Source: Methylomonas methanica
Lineage (GTDB): Bacteria; Pseudomonadota; Gammaproteobacteria; Methylococcales; Methylomonadaceae
Direction: 5' to 3'
Assembly: GCF_001644035.1 (NCBI RefSeq)
Contig: NZ_LUUG01000055.1
Coordinates: 1-57,839, forward strand
Length of the DNA: 57,839 bases
In this document: positions 1-10,800 of the stretch, piece by piece
How positions within the stretch are numbered: the stretch's first letter is position 1
Layout of the letters: every line of letters starts with the position of its first letter
Notes under the pieces: generated by a model
Databases searched by the model: none
Seen by the model: only the letters and a program-made list of their open reading frames with translations
What the model was told of the DNA's origin: nothing
Translations under genes and position numbers: made by a program

Positions 1-155
1 CATAGTTGGGCACTATACATAGGGGTCGATTGCGACAATTCGCCACGTCCAAAAGCCGTCATTCACTACCGGCACAATCGTGTCGGAATAGGTGGCTTGG
101 GGTTGGAATATGCAAGTGCCGTCTAATGCCGACATGGCCACAGAGCTCGGGTCAA

Positions 156-476
156 CTATTGCTGTTCGCCAAGCCAGCATACCCAAGTTTGGGCAAAGTC
201 CTCTATCTTATTGATAACCACGTCTTCCTGTCGTTCTATTCCCGATAGGATTAAGCGTTCACGCGTCAATTCAACCAACTGAGCGTCTCGCAAGGCCGGT
301 AATAGCTCGTTGCTATTTTCCATCGCCCGGAACCTGGCGACTCTGGTGTATCGGTTTAATACGTTGTCGCGTTCTTCGTGCACAGTGAGCCATCCTGCCG
401 GCGCAGGCTTAAATGCGAACTGATGTTTTGGGAGTGGCCTGCCACGTTCACGTAAGCAATGTATTCGGACGCGCAT
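156..476 (-). CDS. hypothetical protein (106 aa)
   Basis: I do not recognise this family. The reading frame begins 20 nt after the stop of the leftward gene at 497-1261, so the two probably form one transcript. The N-terminal third is basic and arginine-rich, while the C-terminal half is acidic and ends with a tryptophan-rich segment (ending QTWVCWLGEQQ). The ribosome binding site of the chosen ATG is poor (an AAGG about 14 nt upstream), so translation may be coupled to the upstream gene or may start elsewhere. No membrane segment or catalytic motif is visible. It lies outside the span of KorB operators, so it may belong to an accessory segment rather than the plasmid core. Confidence 0.45.
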   Translation of the reverse strand: MRVRIHCLRERGRPLPKHQFAFKPAPAGWLTVHEERDNVLNRYTRVARFRAMENSNELLPALRDAQLVELTRERLILSGIERQEDVVINKIEDFAQTWVCWLGEQQ

Positions 477-496
477 TGAATTCGGTTATGCCTTAT

Positions 497-1261
497 TTAT
501 ATAAAGCATGCGTTGACAGTTGCAACTACTTCCTCAAATATTGCCTTTTTCTTTTTTACAATAGCGGATTCCGGGGTTTCTTGCCCTACGTATAAATCGG
601 CCTGCATCAACATTTCTTGCTCACCGGCCTTGATCATGACAATCCGCCCCAGCTCCCCCAGTGTTTTATGATCGAAGACATAGCAAAGCCCTCTATGGTC
701 ATAGCCACTGGAAGCGGTGACATGAGGCGGTAAATCCTCAGGACGCAACTGCCTTAACCCTGGCCGTATTGGTACTCCCTCTGCAAGCCATTGCCTTTTT
801 GCCTGTTGGTGTTTGGTTTTTCCCAGCTGCTCAAGCCCTTTTTTTATCTTCTTGGGATTTGGCGTATGCTCTATTGGGGGTAGGTTCCGTTGTATTCCGT
901 TTTTCTCTGCTTGGGTTCCCCTGTCCATAACCTCCCCCAGAAGATCGGCGATATTTTTGGCATCCTGGAATAACCTCTGCTTTTCGTCATGCGCAAAGTG
1001 TTGCCCTAGCCCCTTACTCAGCATGACCTCAAATTCTCCGGTAACCAGAAAATTGCCATCCATAATGGTATTACTCACACTGAGGTGTCTGTATCGCAAA
1101 AGTGTTTCGCAACAGGCATGGACGAGCGGTTTCATTTTCTCATCGATATCGGGGTACATATCTTCGGCAATCGCCTCATTCAACACAAAGTCGATGGCAT
1201 GACCGCGTATTTCAAAGCGGAATAAAAAAATGGATACGTCATTCCCAGCTATATTTTGCAA
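497..1261 (-). CDS. hypothetical protein (254 aa)
   Basis: A full-length open frame encoding a soluble-looking protein with no signal peptide or membrane helix. The first half is acidic and helical. The centre (about residues 120-160) is rich in lysine and glutamine. The second half contains a motif-like stretch, YDHRGLCYVFDHKTLGELGR, that looks conserved but that I cannot assign. It is followed at 20 nt by another small leftward gene. No transposase, nuclease or DNA-binding signature was seen. The length, absence of internal stops and ordinary composition support it as a real gene; its function is unknown. Confidence 0.55.
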   Translation of the reverse strand: MQNIAGNDVSIFLFRFEIRGHAIDFVLNEAIAEDMYPDIDEKMKPLVHACCETLLRYRHLSVSNTIMDGNFLVTGEFEVMLSKGLGQHFAHDEKQRLFQDAKNIADLLGEVMDRGTQAEKNGIQRNLPPIEHTPNPKKIKKGLEQLGKTKHQQAKRQWLAEGVPIRPGLRQLRPEDLPPHVTASSGYDHRGLCYVFDHKTLGELGRIVMIKAGEQEMLMQADLYVGQETPESAIVKKKKAIFEEVVATVNACFI

Positions 1262-1425
1262 AATCGCCTCATCTTTTCGCGGCTTGTGATGATAGTGGCG
1301 ATTCTAAGCCAGAACCCCAGAAATGTCGTTCTTCTCAGTGCAGAACACTGGTTCTAAAAAACAACGTTCGATTGACTTATTTTTTGATGGGTATGACGAA
1401 CCGTATAGAAAACGACTTACCGGTA

Positions 1426-1656
1426 CTATTCAAGCCAGTGGGTATGGGCATTTCTACCGCCAATTCGCCGAGCAAGCCGTTTAATATCATCGATACCGAA
1501 CTGACGCAAGGAAGGTCGACGCCTTCCATTCGCATCGGCAGCATCACAGGCCAGATTCCACGCCTGATCACGCTCCCGACGCAACGCTGTCAATCCTTCA
1601 ATCAGCAGTTTGCGCTCATCGTCGCTTAAATCGGCAATTGGTTCAGGTTTGCCCAT
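1426..1656 (-). CDS. small plasmid protein downstream of traC (76 aa)
   Basis: The start at 1656 is chosen because a GGAGG lies 8 nt upstream of its ATG; an alternative start at 1689 lacks such a site. The product is a small soluble protein with an acidic N-terminus (residues about 1-15) followed by an arginine-rich helical body. It lies leftward of the giant traC-like gene, where RP4 carries traB and traA, but I see no resemblance strong enough to name it. A KorB operator at 1775-1789 sits about 120 nt upstream, so the gene probably has its own KorB-controlled promoter instead of reading through from traC. Confidence 0.55.
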   Translation of the reverse strand: MGKPEPIADLSDDERKLLIEGLTALRRERDQAWNLACDAADANGRRRPSLRQFGIDDIKRLARRIGGRNAHTHWLE

Positions 1657-1774
1657 AACATATACCTCCACGGCAAGCAGTACCGACATGTTTCCGCCGC
1701 TGTCAATTCATTCGGTTCCTGGCCAATGTTATCGGGCAACACCATAATAAAAAACGCAGAAAAACAATTGAAAA

Positions 1775-1789
1775 TTTTAGCGGCTAAAA
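1775..1789. promoter_or_regulatory. KorB operator 1
   Basis: TTTTAGCGGCTAAAA, a perfect palindrome around a central G and an exact match to the RK2 KorB operator core TTTAGCSGCTAAA. It lies in the gap between the end of the giant traC-like gene and the small gene starting at 1656. Confidence 0.85.
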
Positions 1790-1863
1790 AAATCAACGTC
1801 CATCATCTAACTGGATTTCTTCTCGCCAGCGGTTTTCACTGGCTGATGGCTGTAAGCTACAAC

Positions 1864-4800
1864 CTAAATAATTGCAACCGCGTTGCGCGACGCTAGTTTC
1901 TGCCGTTGTTGCAGCTCTAGGCGCTGAACATTATCTTGCTGCTGTCTGGCTTCAATTCGTTCATGATGATTGGATACGATTTTATTCACGACATTAGTTA
2001 CCTGGCGTTCAACTCCTTCCCAACCTAATTCACTTTTTGTCGCAAGATCGTTGAAATCCGTGAAGGACTTCATATTCGAGATAGCCTCTTTCTGGGCATC
2101 CGATAACCCCCCATTTTTTGCCAGTGCCGGCGTAACTGGATCAAGATCGGCTGGGTAAGCCTGCTCACCAGGGGCGAAAATCGGAAACAAAGCTACACCT
2201 CCGACCGCTTTTGCAGCCGCCGCTGCCTTTTCCTTACCAGGATTGCGGCCCTCGGTCAGTTCCTGATGTAAATCATTATCCCCGGCAATGATGATAGGTT
2301 TGTCCGGAAACCGGTTGCGCAATAACTTCGCAACGTGTGGCAAATTGCCTGAATCGAAGGCCGCGATTGTTGGATAGCTCAGGGACTGGGATAACGTATC
2401 AGCCGTAGCATACCCCTCACCTATCACTATGGCCGGAGCTCTCGCCAACGCTTCCACGCCATTGCCGCCGACAACATGAAACATGTCTTGCTTAGCACCA
2501 CCAGCAGCAAAGCGCTTCACGCCGTTTTCCTGGATAGATTGTACTGATCGAATTACGCCACTGACATCTTGCGCCGACAAGAGCAAATCACCAGCGGTGA
2601 ACACCAGTTTATCCGGGTGCGAGTCCCGCAGCTCCTTCGACTCCTTCCATGTTTTACCAATCATTACTGCCGAATCGGGAGGCAACATTGTTGAATCGGT
2701 CGGCACCATTCGAAGATCACCTGGCCGGGCTTCCTTCGATTGCAAATATTGATGATCGGCAGATGCAGGCGGAGCGATAGCAAGTAGCTGTCTTATAGAC
2801 GCCGCGACGGCATCCTGTTTAGCTTTTATCTCGTTTTCTCTTGCTTGCAACTTAGAAGCGCTTTGAGCTTGCAATTCCGCCTTTTCTCCATCGCTAAGCG
2901 AATAGCCCTTTGACTTCCATTTCTGGGCTTCGCCGGTACGATTATTTTGAGCAAAACCGGCAGGATGACCATCCAGGTGAGCAACATAAAATCCAGCTTT
3001 CTCGCCAGCCTTATCACCAACTGTTTCAAGCCTATGACGCTGTCCATCCATAACTGGATGGTTTCCCGAAAGCACAAACCCCATATCCTTAAGTAACGAT
3101 GAAAACTCTTCGCGCGGCGTCATTGCCGGTTCTTGCTGCGGTTTAGTGCTATCAGGCAACCAACGTTGCAACTTGTCCATATTGGCATTTTGGCCGACAT
3201 ACCAAGATTTAGCGCCGGCATCCCACTTAGCGCCGGCTTCTTTCGCGGCCTTTCTCTCCGAATAGGGAACAGCGAGGTATAACTTATCGGAGGTGGTTGG
3301 TTTACCCACCTGAGAATTAGCGACTGACGTTACTTTTACTTCTCCGGACTCCGACGGCAACCATTTAGAAAACGCCGATTGATCAACACCAACAGGAATG
3401 AACCAGGATGTATGTTGCCTATCCCATTTGGCACCCAATGCTTTAGCTTCCTCTTTCTCGCGGAAAGGCACTGCAATAAAGGTCTTATCATTTCCTGTGT
3501 TTTGTTGGTCTGGCCGCACACTATCACCACCGAGGCCGGACAAATTGGCAGCCGCTTGTTTCTGTTCAAATTCAGAAACTTTATTTTGAAAGTCTGAATT
3601 GTTTACCGTAGCCAACAGATCGGCGGATTTCCTCTTCTCCCGAGCGGCAGATATGTCTTCATCAGAGCTATCCGGGTCATTCATTACGGCTTGCTCATCT
3701 AATCTGGCAGCCTCCGCCGCCTTTTGATACTCTTCGAACGTCGCACCCGATAACTGACTCAGATCGCGCGGCAAGTCATCAAATTCCCGTTTCATAGCCG
3801 GTGTGATAGCCGGGCCAACTCCATTGTCGGCTTGCCATTTCCGCCAGTCTTCTTCCACTACTTTTATGACGTCACGAAACTCATCGCTGTTTTCACCACC
3901 ATACCGGTGTTCTAGGTCGACGTTTAACCATAGTGCATCAATCGCTTTATCGATTTCACCCCTTTCAATTAAATCAAGAGCAAGGCGAACATTTCCATTG
4001 CCCTGCTCTTGAACGTAACTACCACGCCATTCAGGAATGACCTCTTGCGCGTACTCAATATTCCGCACCGAATCCTCTAAAAGACGTTCAGTTGAATTAA
4101 CATCAGGATCGCGCATAACGCCCCCTTCAAATTGAGCTGTTTCAGTTTTAGTAGATTCCGGTAATACCACCGTTTTAATAAATCCACGTTCGTAATAGTC
4201 AGCAATATCCTGATGTGTGACCCCGGTTTCGGACTGCGCTGATGTATCGGCCACGATTGCTTTCTTGCTGTCACTATCGATAACAACCTTACCGTCTGGC
4301 ATTAAAATAATTTTCGATATGCCAAATCCATTCGGTTTGCCATCTGGACCATTGAGCTCTGGGAACAGATCGAGCACATTGCGCCTATCCAACTCAACAC
4401 CTTCTTTGGATAAGGTGATCGCAGACGAAGAAACTTGTTGTGTTTGTTCCTGGACTAACCTAGCGGCCATTGTCTGGAACGCCTGAGCCAACCCCTTGCG
4501 TTCTAAGTAAGCATTGGTAACGCTAAAATCATCGGGCTCTATACCAAAAACAGGCGAGAGACGACGAATAGCATTGTCAAAAAACTGCCCAGGTAGATCG
4601 CCTGTAACATCCTTAAGGGTATGTAACCCTTCCTTACGCAAAGCGGCATCCAGGCTATCCCCTTCGTAGTCTTGAAAATGATCGAACGTCCATTCTTCCG
4701 ACCGCTGCAAGACGGTCGAAATATCAGCCGCCAAGCCAGAAGATAACTTCGCATCGCCAGTGCGTTCATCCATAACATGTGGAATTGTATTGTCACCGGC

Positions 4801-7800
4801 CAACGTCTTTCTGGCATCGGCAACAGCGCTATGCCAAACATCAGAAGCGGCATGGAAAGCATAAGCAGCCTCTTGTAAGACCGGATCTTCGTGCTTTTGT
4901 AAATAGCGGGCATCGCCCGCTTTGTCTTCCCCATAGACACGAACCAGCTCACGCTGATATACCTCATCAGCATCCACTAGCGCCTGATATTCGACCGCAG
5001 TCAGCTCGGCTACAGTAATCGTCGTCGAGTTGTCAGCGCCGATAGATTTGTTGAATGTAGTTACATTTTCGGTATCAATTAACCTAACAGTTTCGGTCTG
5101 ATTGGATAATTCGTTTTCCAAGTCATAAATCAAGTCATGCAAATTGTTAAGTGGCTCGGTTAGATTCGAATACGTTTCAATCTGCTCTGGCGTCGAATTC
5201 TTGAGAGCATTGAAGTAATTTGCCTCGGAAAGCAATCGGTCACGCTCTGCAATTGCTATATTTAGCCGCTCAAATTCTGGTGCATGTTCGCTAGGCTTTT
5301 CGGTAATTCGCAAGCTACCTCGAAATTTTTCACCATCCTCAGTTAATTCGCCCCATTCAATTTCTGTATTAGGAAATTGGCGCTGCAACTGTTTTACAAG
5401 CACTGTAGCGTACCCCAGCCGGCGATGATCATTTTCCACTTCGACCATCTGGATTGCGGGTATTCCGTTATAGATTGAGTAATCCAGTTTCCCTACTTGA
5501 AACCCACCAACCTCCGCGATTAACGTTTGGTCGACCTGTCCCGAATATGCTCCGCGTGTTACATCCTTAAACTCGACCAACTTACTTTGAAATCCGTAAT
5601 CCCTTACAAGATCGGGATACTCAATCAATACCGGCAACGGTGGCATAGTGGCCGAAATAGAGCCTTGCGTGTTTTCAGATGAATTTAGATAAAGTGCATT
5701 TTTTACGGCGGCACGATGAACATCGGCAACAGTATCAGCAGAACTTTCCGCGTCGGAAAAAGCCGAATAGGCTCCTAACGAAACATTCCATTTTCGACCA
5801 TGATTTTCCAACTGCTCGACAACTACCTGAGAAGCAAACTCAGACAATGTCAGTTCATGAGGTTGTCGCTGATCGGCAGTTAGCGCTTGGCCCTGCTCTT
5901 GAACTAAAGCTTGTTCGAGCCCGAGAACAAATGCCTGAATTTTTTCCGCATCGGACGCCGCCCGGAAAATCTCCATTGGATCATCCCGCAAAGCCTTAAT
6001 CCACGAGCCAACATAAGCCGCATGTTGACCAGGATCATGACCAATACCAAGCTCTTCACCCAAGATCATACTGGCAATTTCCGCCCTTAATTCTTCTTTG
6101 GCGTAAGCCTCACTTCCGAATGGATGTGCAATGTCCCGATTCAGCCGGTCTTCGTGTCCAGTCCAGTGCCCCAACTCATGCAACGCGGTCGCATAGTAAT
6201 TCTCTGCGGTTGGAAATTGACCTTTTTCCGGCAAATGTATGCTATCAGTAGACGGTCTATAAAACGCACGGCTACCACCGTTATGATGTATATCGGCTCT
6301 CGAAGCCGCCAATATATTTTCAGCTCGTTCAATGGGATTCCAAGTTACCTCTTTCTTTTCTAGCGGCGGCAAACCATCGATCTGTTCAGCATTAAACACA
6401 CTTGCAAAGAAAACCCGTGGACGTTCTAACTTTACGACCACCTTGACCGGTTTGCCTTCTCCGTCTAAAACCGGATTGCCGTTATCATCCCGCTTTATTT
6501 GCTCATCGGTAAATTTCCAATATTGAACACCAGTACTCTTCTCGCCTTCTCGGACTTGACCACCAAGTTCCCCAGCTTGTTTATAGGTCATCCACCGATT
6601 ATCGTTTCTATCCTCCGACAACAAATTGAGAGTATTGATACCTTTATATCGCTTTCCGGTAAGAGGGTTATATGGCAGAAATCCACCTGCCTCGTCCGGG
6701 TTCCAAGGCCGTTGCCACGGGGCCGTACCTTGTTCTAGTTGTGCAATTAATTTCTCGGCAACAACTTCGTGAAAAGGTTTCTTAGCTTTTTCCATTGAAA
6801 CACCCTCCTGACGAATAACGCCATTTGTTGGAGCGACGGCAATGCCGACTACATTGGTTGTGGTGGGGTTGGTAATCTCGTCGATCTTCACCTTGGCCCC
6901 TGGCGTAACAATCTCGCCAAAAAACGCATCCTTTCTTCCATGAGAGTAAAGCACCCATGATTGATCAGGGTACCTATCAGACGGAATCATATTTCCAGGA
7001 ATATTCCATTCGGATTGAGCCGCTTCCTTTGGAGTTGGGTATGAGAGATACCAAAGGCCGTGTTGAAACTTCGCGTATTGCCTATTCGCTAATAGAAAAA
7101 TACCCTCTTGATCCGGTGGTTGCGTGCAAGGGGAAAATGTTGAATCGCCAGAATCGGCTGAAGTCTCAATAACGTCTGTCGAGTCACCAACCGGTAATGA
7201 TGAATCGTGGACATGCATATCCAAATCGTCACTTTCACTATTTGCGGAGTCCTTACCGCGATTCTTCTCAATTAGATCGACAACAGGTTTTGAAGCAGTG
7301 ATGCGTTCAAAAACCCCTACCCCACCTTCGCCAGTAGGTATAAAAACTCTATCAGACCAATTGATGCGCTCCACAAAAGCGCCTTGATCTTTTAGCAATC
7401 GTTTCTCTGCGTCAGTAAAATAACTACGACCCTTAATCTCTATACGGTCTTCAAAATTCACCTTCGCAGTAGAAATCTCCCAACCATTCGATAGAATTGC
7501 TTTGTTACCCTTTTTGATTGATTCGAACAAATCGCCCACCGACATTCCAGCAAGACCGGAATCAAGGCCTAGATTTTTCAGTGTTTGTTTGGCGGACTTA
7601 GGCCCCAACATTCGGCCAAGTAATTGTTCACCGTCGTCTGTTTGTAATCGTTGAATGGTTTCGGCACCTTCGACACGATCCCAGATTGGCAAAATGACAC
7701 CGACAAGCATGCGTTCGGTTTTTGTTTCAGTTTTCGGGGCATTGGCGATTTGCTCGTTCCAAAGTTTTTTTGCTTCGGTTTCGTCTATCGCCCGAGTCAA

Positions 7801-10800
7801 AGTAACCCTCTGATAAGAGCCAACACCATTTGCACTAACTGTTCGATAGTCATACCCGCGACTGATAACGTCGGCGTTGTCGATATATCGATAGTCATGT
7901 TTTTTGATTGTATGAACAATACCGCGACGGACAGATTTACCATCGGAATCTAACCGCTCCCCAATGTCTCCGAGATAAAACACATCGCCTTTGCTCTTTC
8001 CGAATTCAGAGACAAACCACCCGCTTAGATCACCTTCTTTAGGGTTTTCCTTGACGAACTTTTTAACCTCATCCCACTTGTAATAGTGGACTTCATTGGT
8101 GACGGCCAACTCAACATAACGAGTCTGGGCACCGGTTTTCTTATCCTCATAAGCAACATCATCCCGCGTTTTTTGGATACTCAAAGCGGTCATTGTCTGT
8201 AGACCAACATCGTACAAACCACGTTGCTTTGCATAATCAACGGCTTCAATAAGACGTTGCTCGAATTCACCAAAAACTTGATTCTGCATGTCAGTTTTCA
8301 GTGACAGCAGGCGGTTTAAAAACTGCGGTATAGCCGGCAGATTGCTCTCATTCAATGAAGCATTTTCATCAAGCAGATTAAGCCCCATCTGCTTGGTAAC
8401 TTCGTGGAACTTAAGGCTTGTGGTCCCACGATACAGATCACGAAAAAAGTTATTCAGCGCGGTCGATGCATATTGGCTTTCAAGATTGTCGGAAACGGTA
8501 AACATACCTTGGCTAGTCGCTTCTCTCTGTCCTCGAGTAAGCGCTCCGAGTTGATCTAGTCGACGAGCAATTGACGACACAAATCGCTTTTGTGCCTTTA
8601 AATTGGTGGTAGGCAATACATAATGCGGCTCCTGAGCTTGATTGGTTCGGTGAGTTCGCCCAAACCCTTGCACAGCGGCATCAGCCCGCCAACCAGGTTG
8701 CAAGATGTAATGAATTCGCTTACGTTGATTCTCCGCTGTATTATCGGCATGAAAGCTATAGCCAGTCCCGCCAGCGCCCGAGAATATGAGAATGTCCTTT
8801 TTGTCAGCCTGAAAGGCCTCCGCATCAGCCCTAGAAGAATGTTTGCCTCGCTTCTCTTCGACGACTTTCAGATTGCCTTCATCGTCGCGCGTTTGAACAA
8901 ACCGACGTCCACGGCCAGTAACCTCTGCGACCCGATCAGAACCAAAAGCATTGATGATTGAGTCCAATGGATTTTCAGGAACACGGATTTGATGCAACGT
9001 GTCCAGCAGCGAATCGCGCAAAGCAATTGCCTCTCGATCAAATACTTGATTCCCTTCCGAGTCACGTACTGGAACGTAGGTGGTGTTGCCGTTAGCGTCT
9101 TGTGTTTGCTCATAAGCAGCTACCGGGAATCCGTTTCTGACATAATCCATTAGCATTTGCCGAGGCGTAAAATCCAATTCCTCCAAAAGGGCATCATTCG
9201 CCGTAGCGTCGGCAATAATCCGCTCCTGTGCTGCTTCGTTTGTATTTACCAACTGAATCACAGCCGCGTGACCAGCGTCCAGTTGATCGCGAATATGGTC
9301 TATCACTGCCGGCGTCTGCATGGCTGTGACAATTTGATTGAAAAATCGTTGATGGGCGCCCCAGAACTGAGACATAGCCGCACTTTTACCCGGACCACTC
9401 TTACCGGCTTGAGTGAGTTCAAGAGCTTGCTCAACATTATTTAAAACGACTTGCCAAGCGCCGGCGAGCTCGTTGTAAATATCTTCCTGTAAATCAGATA
9501 GTGGATGTTCCAAGCGCTCATACGAGACACCATCGTAGGACAGCGACCTGGCCAAATACATGCCCATCGCCTTCATGTCTCGGCTGATCAATTCCATTGA
9601 TGCAATGCCGCCTTTCGACACCCCGTTGATAAAGGCAGTTGTGTCAGCAAACGGCGTGCCCTCGCCCCATAAACCTAGACGATCCGCGTAACTAAGATTG
9701 CTTATCTCGGTAGCTCCGGTGGCTGACACATAGGTAACACGCGAATTAGGCAATTCGCGTTGTAAGTTAATACCGGCTATCGCTTGTTGTGATGGCTTCT
9801 TGACGCCTCGTTTTCCCTTAATCGCAATGGCATTGCCCATGCTATGGGCTTCATCAAATGCAATAACACCATCAAAATCCTTACCTAACCAATCTATGAT
9901 CTGTTGAGCGCGAGACTTACCGCCCTTTTGTCCCAAATCATTTGCCTGCTTTTTCTCGCCGCCGCGTAGCGTCGAGTAAGTTGTGAATAAAATGCCCTCT
10001 TCTTGAGTGATTGCATTACCAGCTTTGGTCTTTCCCTGGAAAAACAATTTTGACGGGTCGCCACCCACACCAGCAAAATCCCTTTTAGCATCCTCTATCA
10101 AGCCTTCATTAAAAGAAACCCAAACGGCTTTTTTCCGACCTTGCAACATGTTATCCAAAATGATGCCGGATATTTCGCGTCCCTTACCAACACCAGTGCC
10201 ATCACCAATGAAAAAGCCTTTCCTTGAACCATTCGGCAAAGTTTCTGAGTGCGCTTGCCCTGCATAAACAACGGCCTCAATTTGAGCAATCGAAAGCAAT
10301 CCGTCTTCGATCAATCCCTTTGGCAATAATGGGGCATATGACGGTGCAGGTGGTTGGACAGCAGACATTGCCGCCGACTGCACCAATTTGCCTGGATGTG
10401 GTTTAGCGCCTTGTACTGTAAGACGTTGTGGAGCGTAGTTAGCAAAGACAGAATCAGTAAATTCGGTAGCCAGATCATCCTTAGCTTCTACTGCAACGCT
10501 TGCGGTACTGTTGCTTGTAGTGAGGCTACTATTTCCTCCAGTATCTCCGCCGCTGCTTCCTCCAACGTTTCCGATAACTCTATCTGGAACTCCACTCCCG
10601 GCTCCGATTCCGTCATTAGGGACATAGCTATCTTCGGTTGAGCCTCTAACTTCGCTATCAATAGGAGTGGTTCCGGAATCGGCCCCGTTTCCAGCAGATT
10701 CCGCTCTAACGCCGTCCGCACCAATGCTAATGCCGCTAACTCCGTTTCCGGATTGAATGGTATCTGACACTGGCGGAGTGTTTGGGCGGCTTGCCTGTTT

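Noticed and set aside
6-248. Rightward open frame at the left edge
   Set aside because: Composition looks random, it has no ribosome binding site, and it overlaps a better leftward frame.
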